Positions 21,551 through 32,685 of a stretch of 64,000 nucleotides of DNA are shown here, piece after piece (the stretch's first letter is position 1; each line of letters begins with the position of its first letter). The notes beneath the pieces are model-generated. The model did not search any database, was not told where the DNA came from, and saw only the letters and a program-made list of their open reading frames with translations. A program made the position numbers and the translations under genes. The DNA lies in the NCBI GenBank assembly GCA_010909165.1, contig MU008173.1:1054001-1118000 (forward strand). The letters are read 5' to 3'. The DNA comes from Anthoceros angustus. Its lineage: Eukaryota > Streptophyta > Anthocerotopsida > Anthocerotales > Anthocerotaceae.

Positions 21551-22202
21551 ATGAGGACGCGCAGCGGAAGGGAGTATGCAGGGCCAACAGAGAGAACAAA
21601 GCGCGTGGTGCGAAGAAAGGTGGCGGCGTCAAGAGGATCAAGCTCAACCCGGATCGAGCTCCCCATCTCTCGACGATCGTGCCATGGCTCGACCATAATC
21701 TCACGGGCCATGTTCACCATTGGGAAGGTGAAGAGTGAGGAATCCACTCACTCTCACACAGCTACAAGCTCGAAAGCCTGGCTCCCACCGAACAGCTCAC
21801 TCACGCTCACCGGTGTGACCAAGGAGGATACAGCAAACGCCGACAACGACCCTTGCCCGCATGAAGTCCTTGTTGCGAAGATACGGGTCATAAACGAGAG
21901 AATGGCTGAGCTGGAAGCACTGCTTGCAGATGGGCGCATCCCTCTACCTTGCTCGACGGACGAACAGGAGGCAAAGGGAGAAAAACCATCTGGTACCAAG
22001 GAGCATACCTTCCCCTCCTCCTCTCAGGTTTTCCTCGTTATGTTGTTTTTGTTGTGAGCAGTAGCACACGTTTAGATTAAACTCTCAGGCTTCATCCACT
22101 GTGCTTGTCTGCTCACTTGAATTTGTTGTTCTCATCACTCCCCTAACCCTAAACTCCTCTCATGTGCAGGTTGGCAGTAGGCAAAAGCTGAAGACGGACT
22201 GA
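21551..22202 (+). CDS. Antisense two-exon ORF inside the copia element
   Basis: Between the RNase H end and the 3' LTR, the strand opposite to the retrotransposon carries an open frame that starts MRTRSGREYAG at 21551 in a plant-like context (AAAACCCTAGACC lies about 130 bases upstream, as in many plant leaders). It runs to CAG|GTTTTC at 22027, and can be spliced to GTGCAG|GTTGGC at 22169/22170 to end at TGA 22200-22202, with phase kept, giving about 169 residues. The N-terminus is Arg/Ser-rich; the C-terminus has a short coiled-coil-like stretch (VAKIRVINERMAELEALLAD). I do not recognise the family. An intron in antisense orientation suits a host gene fragment captured by the element; an antisense ORF native to the lineage is the alternative. 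Confidence 0.5.
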
Positions 22203-22303
22203 TCTCAGGACCTGTCCGTGTGAGCCCACGCGACTCACACACTCAGCTTTCACCAACATTTTTGACAGCTCTTGCTCCCACTGCCTTGCTGCTGGAGTAG
22301 GAT

Positions 22304-22974
22304 TTAGGTGGGTTTAGGAGTGACTTTAAACTCTCGCAGCCCAAGGGCTGCCATGTGTTTGTAATGTTTGAACTTCGGCAGTCCCTTTGTGAACAGATCT
22401 GCTGTGTTGTCTTCAGTGTTTACATATTCCACCTTGCCCAGCCCTCTCTCAGCAACGTCTCTTATATAATGGTGGTACTGTTCTATATGCTTGGTCCTCG
22501 CATGGAACCGAGGATTGGAGACGAGTGCAATAGCAGACATGTTGTCACACCTAAGTTGAGTGGCTCCAATCTGTGTTTGTTTGATTGACTCCAAGAATTG
22601 GCGCTCCCATTCTGCTTCTTTACATGCATCCGTCAATGCCTTATACCGCTTGATGAAGATGAGCTAACGACGCTTGCTTCTTACTACCTCAATTCTTGCA
22701 CGGACACTAAGAGAAAAGCAGTCAGACTTTTACGTGTGTCGAATCGGCCCAACTGCATCGGCAAAGGAGGTAAGTACAAACTTCTTATCCCCACTAATTT
22801 GTGTAGTGTAATCCCCATGTCAACGTTCCTTTCAAATACCGCTGCCCAGTGGGCTCTGCCAGGTGACTTGAGAAATTGGGATACAAGACTCACAGCATAT
22901 GAGATGTCTGGACGTGTCCAGTTGGCTAGGAAAATCAGGCAACCAACGGCTTCGGCATAAGGGACAGCAGCCAT
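22304..22974 (-). pseudogene. Copia RNase H region
   Basis: Two overlapping frames: RPDISYAVSLVSQFLKSPG (22684-22974) is the end of the reverse transcriptase connection. 22304-22636 carries SNPRFHARTKHIEQYHHYIR and TADLFTKGLPK, the standard copia RNase H end. A frameshift lies between them. Confidence 0.85.
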
Positions 22975-23099
22975 GTCAGAAACATCAATTGAACTACGAG
23001 GTGACTGTTCGGTTAGTTTCTCCCACCGAAGGTGTAGTTCGACGCTTCATCAAGATGAAACCTCTTGAGTATTTCCTTAATATACTTTGTTTGATGCAT

Positions 23100-23762
23100 G
23101 ATTATGGTGCCCGCTCACGTTGTCTAAGAATTTGAATTCCCAAGCAGAACTGCAGCTCACCTTGATCTGTCATTTCAAATTCGGATCGAAGCATGTTCTT
23201 GACCACGTGAGCGTGATGTGTCATTGGTAACAAGAATGGCATCATCCACATAGAGTGCCAAGATGACAAACATGCTGCCATCAGCGAAGAAGAAAACATT
23301 TGAGTCTGCAGGGGACTGTATGAAACCAAGCTTCTTCAAGAACTTGACAATCCGTTTGTACCATGCCCTGGGGCTTTGCTTCAGGCCATACAAGGTTTTG
23401 AGCAACTTGCACACCTTTTTAGGCCATTTTTTACTAACAAAGCCCTCTGGTTGGAGCATGTACAGGATCTCTTCAAGTTCACCGTGAAGAAACGCCGTGC
23501 AGACATCCATTTGATGCACTTCTAAGTCAAACTCAGCTGCCATTGCCAGAAGTATCCTAACAGACGGTGGTTTAACTACAGGAGAAAAGGTATCCCCATA
23601 GTCCAATCCTGGTATTTGACTGAACCCTCTGGCAACTAATCTTGACTTATAACGGGCAACTGTACCATCTGCATGGAGTTTGGTTTTGAAAACCCATTTG
23701 CAGCTGATAGGCTTGCGTCCTGGTGGCAGGTCCACAAGCTCCCATGTTTGATTCTTCATCAA
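23100..23762 (-). pseudogene. Copia reverse transcriptase
   Basis: The frame from 23762 reads W.LVDLP.GRKPI, CKWVFKTK, YKSRLVARGF, the catalytic Asp region (VHQMDVCTAFLHG), QPEGF, LKTLYGLKQSPRAWY and the YVDD box at about 23237-23250. The frame breaks after the YVDD box. Order and spacing are those of Ty1/copia. Confidence 0.9.
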
Positions 23763-24158
23763 AGAATTATACTCGTCATCAATGGATTGTCTCCACTTGT
23801 CACCATCGAGTCCGTTCGATTGCTTGAGAAAAGATTGTGGGTCGGCACGCCGAATCTGATAACCTCTGTCATTTGCTGCCTAAAGTCAGCATTCATATGG
23901 TTTTCCAACGTTTTCCGAGTACGTCTCTCACGTGCTAGGATAACGTGGTGGATCAGTTACAGGCGGTTGGTTACGTGGAACAACATCCGGTTCAATGTCG
24001 GAGAGTAGGTCATCGAGAATCTTTGTGATGCAAAAGAGCCTTCACTCACGAGCAGGTCTCAAGCTGCTCCCGATCGCTCATCATTGGAGTCCTCGGTGAA
24101 GAAGTCATGTATGTTACCATTGCGGCATCCATTTGTTCTCCATCCGACCTTTGGGAAC

Positions 24159-25936
24159 TCATGAGCTGTAAATATCTAGATCATCATCTTCTACCTTATC
24201 GGGATTAAAGTTTCTTTGTTGAGCAGGAGCTACATCGCAGTGTGAAAAGATCACCACCTTTTTAGTGGCAGTAGGTAACCTCCTCAACATGTGCTTGGGA
24301 TCCCTCACGGTGAGGAGCTCATCAAAAGTTACACTCCTTGCCAAGGTAATCTTAGAAGTTTTAGGATCATATAATTTATCGCCTTAGTTTCTCGAGTAGC
24401 CTAAGAATATCGGCCTTTTTCATCTAACTTTCTACGTTTACATCTTGGAATGTAGGCATACGCAAGAGATCCAAAAACTCTTAGATGCAGCAGACTAGGT
24501 TTTCTACCCCAGAAGGACTCATACGGTGTTGAACCCGTGAGACTAGGTTTTCTACCCAGAAGGACTCATACGGTGTTGAACCCGGCAGAGACTTTGTCAA
24601 GACCCTGTTTAATATATAAGTTGCAGCAACAATGGCTTCTGCCCAAAACCGCTTGGACAAACCTGCCCATGTGAGCATGCTGCGAGTCATTCCCATAAGT
24701 GTTTGATTTTTGCGTTACCACCCGTTTCTTTCTTGTGTATAAGGTCACGGTACTTGTAATCCCGTACTCTTCAAGTAGTGAATCATATTTGTGGCCTATA
24801 AACTCACCTCCATTGTCTGATCGCAGGCACTTGACCAGTCGTCCCGTCTGCCTTTGTACCATGGGAATCCACGAAGCTATCTTATCAAAGGCCTCACTTT
24901 TCAGTTTGAGTGGGAAGGTCCAAGTGTACCTACTAAAGTCATCTGTGAGTGACAAGTAATACTCAGCTCCTCCTAATGAAGGCACTTGCATCTTTCCAGC
25001 AATGTCCATGTGGACCAGCCCTAGAACATCATTCGCTCTTGTAGCAGTTTTGTTCTTGAAGGGCAGCTCCTTCTGTTTGGAGAGGACACATGACTTGCAT
25101 ACTGCAAGATTTTTGAAGCATGAAGGTAACTTCTCTTTGTAGTAGTCACCAGAGGACATGAGGTCCAACTTGACCTTGTTCACATGTCCAAGTCTCGCAT
25201 GCCATAGGTTCGCTTGAGACCTAGATGTAGTAACATTTACTGCCAGATTATGATCTCCCACAGTCAGCTGGTAGAGGTCATTAATCAGGAGTCCTTTTGC
25301 TAAGCACACATTAGGTTGTAATAGACTATACAAACAGCATGAGTCCTTCTCGAAGCGAAAAGCAAACTCACGGCGTTTGGTGAGAGCTCGATTGACAGCA
25401 GGTTCTTTGACATAGCTGGAACATAAAGTACATCCAGCAGTTCCAACGTGAACCTTTGAAGCAGTACCTTCAGTTCCACTTCCATGTACTCCCACAGCAC
25501 GTGAATCTCCCACATACACTGATTGTGGAGATTTCTGTTTTGTGAAGGTAGTGAACAGATGGCGATTGTTACACACATGTGAAGTCGCCCCTGAGTCAAT
25601 GAACCAGAGAGAAGATGTTTCTCTCGACGAAGTCAAGCAGACTGTCAAAACTGTTAAGCTGCTCTTATGAGCACTTTGAGAGCTTGACGGCTTGTTGCCT
25701 TTTTCAGCAACATGTGCTTCTGGTTTTGACTCCTTCTGAGCCTCACCAGCTTTCTTCTTACGACAATCTCGTTCCCAGTGGCCAGGCAGTTGGCACCAAT
25801 TGCAGTTGCCTTGCCTTTTGGGATTTCCAGACGAGGCTTTCTTCCCCTTATCCTTCCCCTTCCCAAAAGGTTTCTTAGAAGCAACTAACACCTTCTCTGT
25901 TCTGACTTTTGCAGAACCAGACGTGAATCTCCACAT
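24159..25936 (-). pseudogene. Copia gag end, protease and integrase
   Basis: A 456-codon open frame (25936-24566) holds the gag zinc knuckle (CNWCQLPGHWERDC, near 25780), the protease site FIDSGATSH near 25590, the integrase zinc domain (WHARLGHVN, CKSCVLSKQ) and two catalytic segments (VHMDIAG; CLRSDNGGEF). It loses frame before the end of the integrase, and a short piece (MTRSMLTWAGLSKRFWAEA, 24481-24696) continues in another frame. This is the best preserved of the three gag-knuckle copies in the element. Confidence 0.85.
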
Positions 25937-25985
25937 ACAATCGATTGTGGAGATTTACATTTTGTGAAGGTAGTGAGCAGGATGG

Positions 25986-28900
25986 CGATTGTTACACACA
26001 TGTGAAGTCGCCCGAGTCAATGAACCGGAGAGAAGATGTTTCTCTCGGCAGTCAGCCATCAAAGCTGTTGCTCTTATGAACACTTTGAGAGCTTGAAGGC
26101 TTGTTGCCTTTTTCAACAACATGTGCTTGGTTTTGACTCCTTCGAGCCTCACTCTCTTCTTCTTCGACAATCTCGTTCCGGTGGCGGGCGGTTGGCACCA
26201 ATTGCAGGTTGCCTTTTGGGATTTCCGGATGGTGACTTCCCTTATCCTTCCCCTTCCCAAAAGGTTTCTTAGAAGCAACTAAAACCTTCTCTGTTCTGAC
26301 TTTTGCAGAACCAGAAGGACGCTGGCGTGACTGCTCTTCTTGATAGAGAGCACCCACAAGCTCATTGAAAGTGAGTGTGGAGACACCACCAGCTTGGACT
26401 GCGGCAACGGACGTTCGTAAGGCTACATTCTGTGTGGACACAAAATTTTGATAGGGCGAGGAAGATCGGACAACGGCAACTGTCTATATCGAATCACGGT
26501 TCCTCCCGGTACATGTATCATTGTCTTAAGTAGCGGAAGCGGGAAATGTGAGTACCCATGATGTCCCCATCCTTCATTCTGAGTCCATAGAAATCGTTCC
26601 TAGCAGCAACAAGGGTTAAAATATTCCTCACTTGATACGTATCTATCAATTGAGTCCATATTCGCTGTTGTGTAAATTCAACCATCACGTGGCCTCATCC
26701 AGGCCCGACAGTAGTATAGCAAATGCAAGTTTGTTACCCTTCTTCCACTTATCTATGTCGGTTTGTTGTCAGATCTTGGTTTGGAAATGGTGCCATCGAC
26801 ATACTCCAACGTCCCCGCATCAAGAATGGCTTTCATTCGAGCACGCCCGACTCTCAGCGGTGGGGCTTCCCATCGAGCGATCTTTTTCCTTAAAGTCACC
26901 AGAAAAGGAAGATCCCACTGTGAAAGAGGTTGATGCTGCAGTATTCATGGCTCCAGGTCCACCAGTCAAATCAAGTGCGGCAAACTGTGCAAGAAGTTGA
27001 TCAAGAGCAGACATGTGCTATACAGAAATGAACAGGTGCAGTCGTCAATAGGCATGCTGCTACAACACACGAAACGACGTGGGAGGTAAGCAACAGACCC
27101 ATTACTACGAAACGCTATCCTGTCATGCCAAACTTAAGATTACTTAAACTTAATTAAATAAATTTTACCCTAACTGTCACATGTCCCAAGACTTGGAACG
27201 TCATGTCTATCGATGTTGTATGCATTGGTAGGCAACCATCCTCCGTGTCGGAAGAAAGCAGTAGGGAAGCAAAGGCTGCCTTCGTCACCACCTTCCTCAA
27301 GATTGTGACGCTTCAGACCGTAACATCGAAGGTAGGAGCCCAAACTCTCAAGTGTGGGCATCGGGGATGCTAACAGCGGCCGTTGGAGCTTAAATCGTGT
27401 AAATGGTCTTTGGAGCAACATTCATCACAGTCACTCGGATAAGATTTCTGAAGAATTGGCATCGACTCAGGCGTTCTTCCAACACTGCAATTCTAATGTA
27501 GATTAGTTGCCGATGAAGTTCGCCAGTATCAGCACGAGATCTGATTGCTGCATCCCGTTCTCTGAATTCTTGTGCAGGATTCACGCGAGGAGTTGGGAGG
27601 TTGGCCCCTTCAGCACGATGGTACTCAACGTCCGTGCATCGAAATGGTGGGAAGACACTTGAAGAAGCTTGATGTCCCGTTTCTGATCTTTGGCTTTGGG
27701 CGATTGTTACACACATGTGAAGTCGCCTCGAGTCAATGAACCAGAGAAGATGTTTCTCTCGAAGTCAAGCAGTCAAAATCATAGCTGCTCTTATGAACAC
27801 TTTGAGAGCTTGAAGGCTTGTTGCCTTTTCAGAACATGTGCTTGGTTTTGACTCCTTCGAGCCTCACGACTCTCTTCTTCACGACAATCTCGTTCGGTGG
27901 CGATTGGCACCAATTGTTGCCTTGCCTTTTGGGATTTCGGATGGTGACTTCCCTTATCCTTCCCTTCCCAAAAGGTTTCTTAGAAGCAACTAAAACCTTC
28001 TCGTCGACTTTTGCAGAACCGGAAGGACGGCGTGTTGCTCTTCTTGATAGAGAGCACCCACAAGCTCATTGAAAGTGAGTGTGGAGACACCACCCGGCTT
28101 GGATCATGCGGACGTCAGAAGGCTACATGTGGACACAAAATTTTGATAGGGCGAGGAAGATCGGACAACGCGGCACAGGTTCTATATCGAATCTGGTTCC
28201 TCCCATTTGACATTATCATTGTCTTAAGTAGCGGAAGGAATGTGAGTACCCATGATGTCCCCATCCTTCATTCTGAGTCCATAGAAATCGTTCCTAGCAG
28301 CAACAAGGGTTAAAATATTCCTCACTTGATACGTATCTATCAATTGAGTCCATACTTCTGCTGCTGTTGGCAGAAATTCAACTTCTGTCACTGTGGCCTC
28401 ATCCAGGCCCGACAGTAGTATAGCAAATGCAAGTTTGTTACCCTTCTTCCACTTATCTATGTCAGTTTGTTGTGCTGTAGATGCTGGTTTGGAAATGGTG
28501 CCATCGACATACTCCAGAACGTCCCTGGCATCAAGAATGGCTTTCATTCGAGCACGCCAGCTCTCAAAGCGGTGGGGCTTCCCATCGAAGCGATCTTTTT
28601 CCTTAAAGTCACCGGAAAAGGAAGATCCCATGAAAGAGGTTGATGCCGCGATTCATGGCTCGGTCCACCAAATCAAGTGCGAAACGTGCAAGAAGTTGAT
28701 CAAGAGCGGATATGTGCTATACGAAATGAAGTGATCGTCAATAGGCATCTTGCTACAACACACACGAAACGACGTGGGAGGTAAGCAATGCACCCATTAC
28801 TACGAAACGCTATCTGTCATGCCAAACTTAAGATTACTTAAACTTAATTAAATAAATTTTACCCTAACGTCACATGTCCCAAGACTTGGAACGTCATGTC

Positions 28901-29380
28901 TATCGATGTTATGCATTGGTAGGCTGCAACCATCCTCCGTGTCGGAAGAAAAGCGAAGCAAAGGCTGCCTTCGTCACCACCTTCCTCTGAAGATTGTGAC
29001 GTTTCAGATCTCGTAACATCAGCAAGGTAGGGAGCCCAAACTCTCAAGTGTGGGCATCGTGATGCTAGCAAATCGTGCTATCGGCTTGGAGCAAATCGTG
29101 TAAATGGTCTTTGGAGCAACATTCATCACAGTCCTCGGATAAGATTTCTGAAGAATTGGCATCGACTCGCTCTTCCAACACCGCAATTCTAATGTAGATT
29201 AGTTGCCGGCGAAGTTCGCCAGATGTCGACGAGATCCGATTCTTGCATCCGTTCTCGAATTCTTGTGCGTGATTCACGCGAGGAGTTGGGAGGTTGGCCC
29301 CTTGACGATGGTACTCAACGTCCGCATCGAAATGGTGGGAAGACACTTGAAGAAGCTTGATGTCCGTTTACGATCTTTGG
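25986..29380 (-). repeat. Gag and leader region of copia, tandemly duplicated
   Basis: The segment starting at GGCGATTGTTACACACATG recurs at 25986 and 27697 (and begins once more at about 25560), giving two extra units of about 1.7 kb. Each holds a gag copy: the UBN2-type gag frame is best kept at 28224-28631 (minus; FESWRARMKAILDA, ILTLVAARNDFYGL), with weaker copies at 26820-27014 and 26052-26441, and the untranslated leader. The units differ from the intact copy by many small deletions, often at CAG/CTG. Confidence 0.8.
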
Positions 29381-30858
29381 CTTTGGGCAGGATTGTTGTT
29401 CCTCCTAAAGCCGTGAGGACCCAGCACTCCTCTCCTCCGTGTCTTCCTGGTTCTTACACCAGCATGATCGCTGTGAGGCCCTACTTGTAGTGTCCTGTGC
29501 TAGGATGCAGTGAGACAATGCCAATTCGCATTGAATCTAGACTACAATCGCCACAGGACTACGTAGACAGGCTCGATACCATGCTAATTTACGAGCATGT
29601 GTGCAAGACACTAAACAATACACAAAAGCAAGAATACAACAACTATGTTTTACTCGCAATTAAAGCGTCTTATATACAACGTGTTTTCGTAATCCTAAAA
29701 CACTTAACCCTAATGTAGGTTATAAACATTAAATAACCATTCGTTATTCAACACCTGTTGGAGAACACGCAATAACTCTGACAAGAATGTTCCCGACCAG
29801 CCATCCGATTGTCGCATCCGTTCTCAATTCTGTGCGATTCACGCGAGGAGTTGGGAGGTTGGCCTTCAAAGATGGTACTCAACGTCCGCATCGAAATGGT
29901 GGGAAGACACTTGAAGAAGCTTGATGTCCTGCTTCGATCTTTGGCTTTGGGCGATTGTTGTTCCTCCTAAAGCCGTGAGGACTCGCACCTCCTCCGTGTC
30001 ATCCTGGTTCTTACACCAAGATGATCGGTGTGCGGCCCTTCTTGTACCGTGCTAGGATGCGTGAGACAATGCCAAGCATTGAATCTAGACTACAATCACC
30101 ATGTGACTGCTGCATGTGGCTCTCGATACCATGCTAATTTACGAGCATGTGTGCAAGACACTAAACAATACACAAAAGCAAGAATACAACAACTATGTTT
30201 TACTGCAATTAAAGCGTCTTATACAACGTGTTTTCGTAATCCTAAAACACTTAACCCTAATGTAGGTTATAAACATTAAATAACCATTCGTTATTCAACA
30301 CCTGTTGGAGAACACGCAATAGCTCTGACAAGAATGTTCCCGACCAGCCATCCGATTGTCGCATCCGTTCTCAATTCTGTGCGATTCACGCGAGGAGTTG
30401 GGAGGTTGGCCTTCAAAGATGGTACTCAACGTCCGCATCGAAATGGTGGGAAGACACTTGAAGAAGCTTGATGTCCTGCTTCGATCTTTGGCTTTGGGCG
30501 ATTGTTGTTCCTCCTAAAGCCGTGAGGACTCGCACCTCCTCCGTGTCATCCTGGTTCTTACACCAAGATGATCGGTGTGCGGCCCTTCTTGTACCGTGCT
30601 AGGATGCGTGAGACAATGCCAATTCGCATTGAATCTAGACTACAATCACCATGTGACTGCTGCATGTGGCTCTCGATACCATGCTAATTTACGAGCATGT
30701 GTGCAAGACACTAAACAATACACAAAAGCAAGAATACAACAACTATGTTTTACTGCAATTAAAGCGTCTTATATACAACGTGTTTTCGTAATCCTAAAAC
30801 ACTTAACCCTAATGTAGGTTATAAACATTAAATAACCATTCGTTATTCAACACCCTGT
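29204..30858 (-). repeat. Triplicated copia 5' end that includes eIF6 flank
   Basis: Three successive copies of [5' internal sequence + PBS + LTR], with LTRs at 29582-29753, 30132-30300 and 30682-30852. After each of the two inner LTRs about 50 bases of the eIF6 exon follow (CTGTTGGAGAACACGCAATA...) before the sequence jumps back into the element. The second and third units are almost identical. Only the outermost copy leads on into eIF6. Confidence 0.85.
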
Positions 30859-31979
30859 TGGAGAACACGCAATAGCTACCGACAAGAATGTTCCCAGCCA
30901 CTGTCTGACGATTGCTAATACGATCTATCAATCCAAGCAAACGTGGATAGTCCTCTGAAAAGTAAGAACAATTAATTCCGAAGCCTCTGCTGCAGGAATG
31001 TGGATGCTCAGGGAATACAAACTGATAATATTGCACAGCCAAGTTAGCAGTAGCTGAACTTGTCGCTGCGTTAGGAGTTCATCATTGCATCCACACCGTA
31101 GCCTCTACCGACATCAAAGAAGGCTGCCCCTGAGCCACCTAGAACTTACCCGGTCCAGTCTGTGGATCAATGCAACATAGTCACTGCAAGTGACATTGTT
31201 CCCAAGGGCACAAAAGCCGTTCATCCACTCTTTGAACAACCACCTGCATGGGAAGGCAATTCCTCGAATGTAACAACTCGCAATCGACAACAAACAAGCT
31301 GTCAGGAGTTAAAACCATTAAACCCATCCTCGACTTCACATGCAACACAAGCGTGATGCACCTTGATCCGTGGTAGAGTTGGGTAACAACAGCCATTCTT
31401 GTTGCACAAGCAGAAAAACCCGGATAATGTCAAGCGACATCCCGCAAATGGCGGTAGGAGGATAAATTGTCCATTCAACTAACCTATGCACATGCGGCCA
31501 ATTATTCTTGACCTGCACTAGAACTTTTCACCACCAATTACAACTGCATCCGTCAAAGTCTTGGATCAAGTAAAATGCCAACGCCATCAGTACACCTACT
31601 CAACACCCACATCCTAAATACGCAAGAGATAGGCCAGCCTGCAGACACTCTACCCTTGCTCGTACCTGTAGAAATTCTTGGACCCTCCGATTGCAACTAG
31701 ACAGTATGCTTTGGTGAGCTTTGAAAACACCCCGATCTCACTGCTGTTTTCAAACTGCAGACCTGCAGGAAGCACAAAAGCAGCACCCCAGTATCCATGA
31801 TACAAGCCTACAACCGAGTCGGGCAACCATGACAACCGATTACTCAGTTCAAGTTTGGTACTCCAAATCCTATGTTAGCATTCAAGACGCCACACCCAGG
31901 TGTTTGGGCAATCTTACGGAGTGCATATGCCGAATGCGAGAGGTTGCTGCTCCAAGTAGAGAAAAGGCCTGCTCACATG

Positions 31980-32685
31980 TGGTTTGCCGTTTCGGACACT
32001 TGGCTCATAGGGTGTCGCAGCGTGCGTGGCCATGGTGTGCATCCACGGTGAGCTACGGGTGTGAATCTACATGAGTGTGACTTGGTGTACATGTGAATCT
32101 GTGCATAGGACCATAGCCCTTAGCAGTGGCAGGGCCGGGTGCCAAATAGTCGATCGCGGCAGCGTGCGCTCGGTGTGAATCTACATGAGTGTGACTTGGT
32201 GTACATGTGAATGCAGCATAGGACCATAGCCCTTAACGAGCAGGGGAACCGGGTGCCAAATAGTCGACGCGACGCCAGGCGCGGCACGGTGGGTTCCACC
32301 ACGGGGTTGGATCGCCACCGCGGTGGCCCACCTGCAGCGGTGGCGGAATCCCTGCGGTGGCGGAATCCACCACGGCGGTGGCGGAATCCACCACGGCGGT
32401 GGCGGAATCCACCACGGCGGTGGCGGAATCCACCACGGCATTGGCGGAATCCACCACGGCGGTGGCCGAACCCACCACGGCGGTGGTCGAACTTACCACG
32501 GTCGTGGGATCGGGCACGGTAGTTGATTATGGCTGGGTAGGAACTGATTGTAGGAGGACTAGAATCCATAGTTTTAGAACATCTTGACACAAAACCATTC
32601 CCTTGGGATCGAATCCTAGGACTATAACGACATAGAGGGTAAATGTGGCCTCTTTGCGTCTTCGGATGCAAAAACCCATTCCACA
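31980..32685 (+). repeat. 5' LTR (partial) of Ty3 element A
   Basis: The end, CCCATTCCACA at 32685, equals the end of the 3' LTR at 36724. The LTR is truncated on its left: homology begins near GACACTTGGCTCATAGGG, the same place where the minus-strand copy at 59.7 kb begins. It contains a 21-bp minisatellite at about 32335-32512 whose units carry the arms CCACC and GGTGG. Confidence 0.75.

Larger units (their letters stand above)
21194..30852 (-). mobile_element. Ty1/copia retrotransposon inserted in eIF6
   Basis: LTRs of about 171 bp (TGTTGAATAA...AAATTAGCA) lie at 21194-21365 and 30682-30852. The outer flanks are CCCTG at 21189-21193 and CCCTG at 30853-30857, a perfect 5-bp target-site duplication. 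Next to the 5' LTR is a primer-binding site like that for initiator tRNA-Met (TGGTATC...AGAGCC, 30668-30681). The purine tract AAGTGGGAG precedes the 3' LTR. Gag, protease, integrase, reverse transcriptase and RNase H follow the copia order. The 5' third has been multiplied (see separate entries), which makes the element nearly twice the usual 5 kb. The coding frames are broken, so it looks inactive as read. Confidence 0.9.
20819..31830 (-). pseudogene. EIF6: eIF6 gene interrupted by a copia element
   Basis: eIF6 binds the 60S ribosomal subunit, is needed for its biogenesis and blocks premature joining to 40S. Exons on the minus strand: 31830-31815 (MVARL), 31762-31666 ([23 protein letters not shown]), about 31570-31484 (LTDAVV, RIIGRMC), about 31405-31362 (LLLPNSTTDQ), about 31279-31150 (QVVVQRVDERL, ALGNN with a frame break), 30954-30853 joined to 21193-21181 (RQTVAGNILVGSYCVFSNR|GGL), and 21070-20819 ([26 protein letters not shown]). 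The copia element sits inside the sixth exon. Other faults: the start of exon 3 is eroded, acceptors of exons 4 and 5 lack a visible AG, one base is off in exon 4 and one in exon 5, and the stretch before RQTVAG is unlike eIF6. It may be a decayed paralogue, or a good gene with sequence errors plus an insertion. Confidence 0.8.

Noticed and set aside
32335-32512. Possible CRISPR-like array (about 21-bp units)
   Set aside because: Units are directly adjacent with no unique spacers, lie in a plant LTR, and vary in number between LTR copies. It is a minisatellite.
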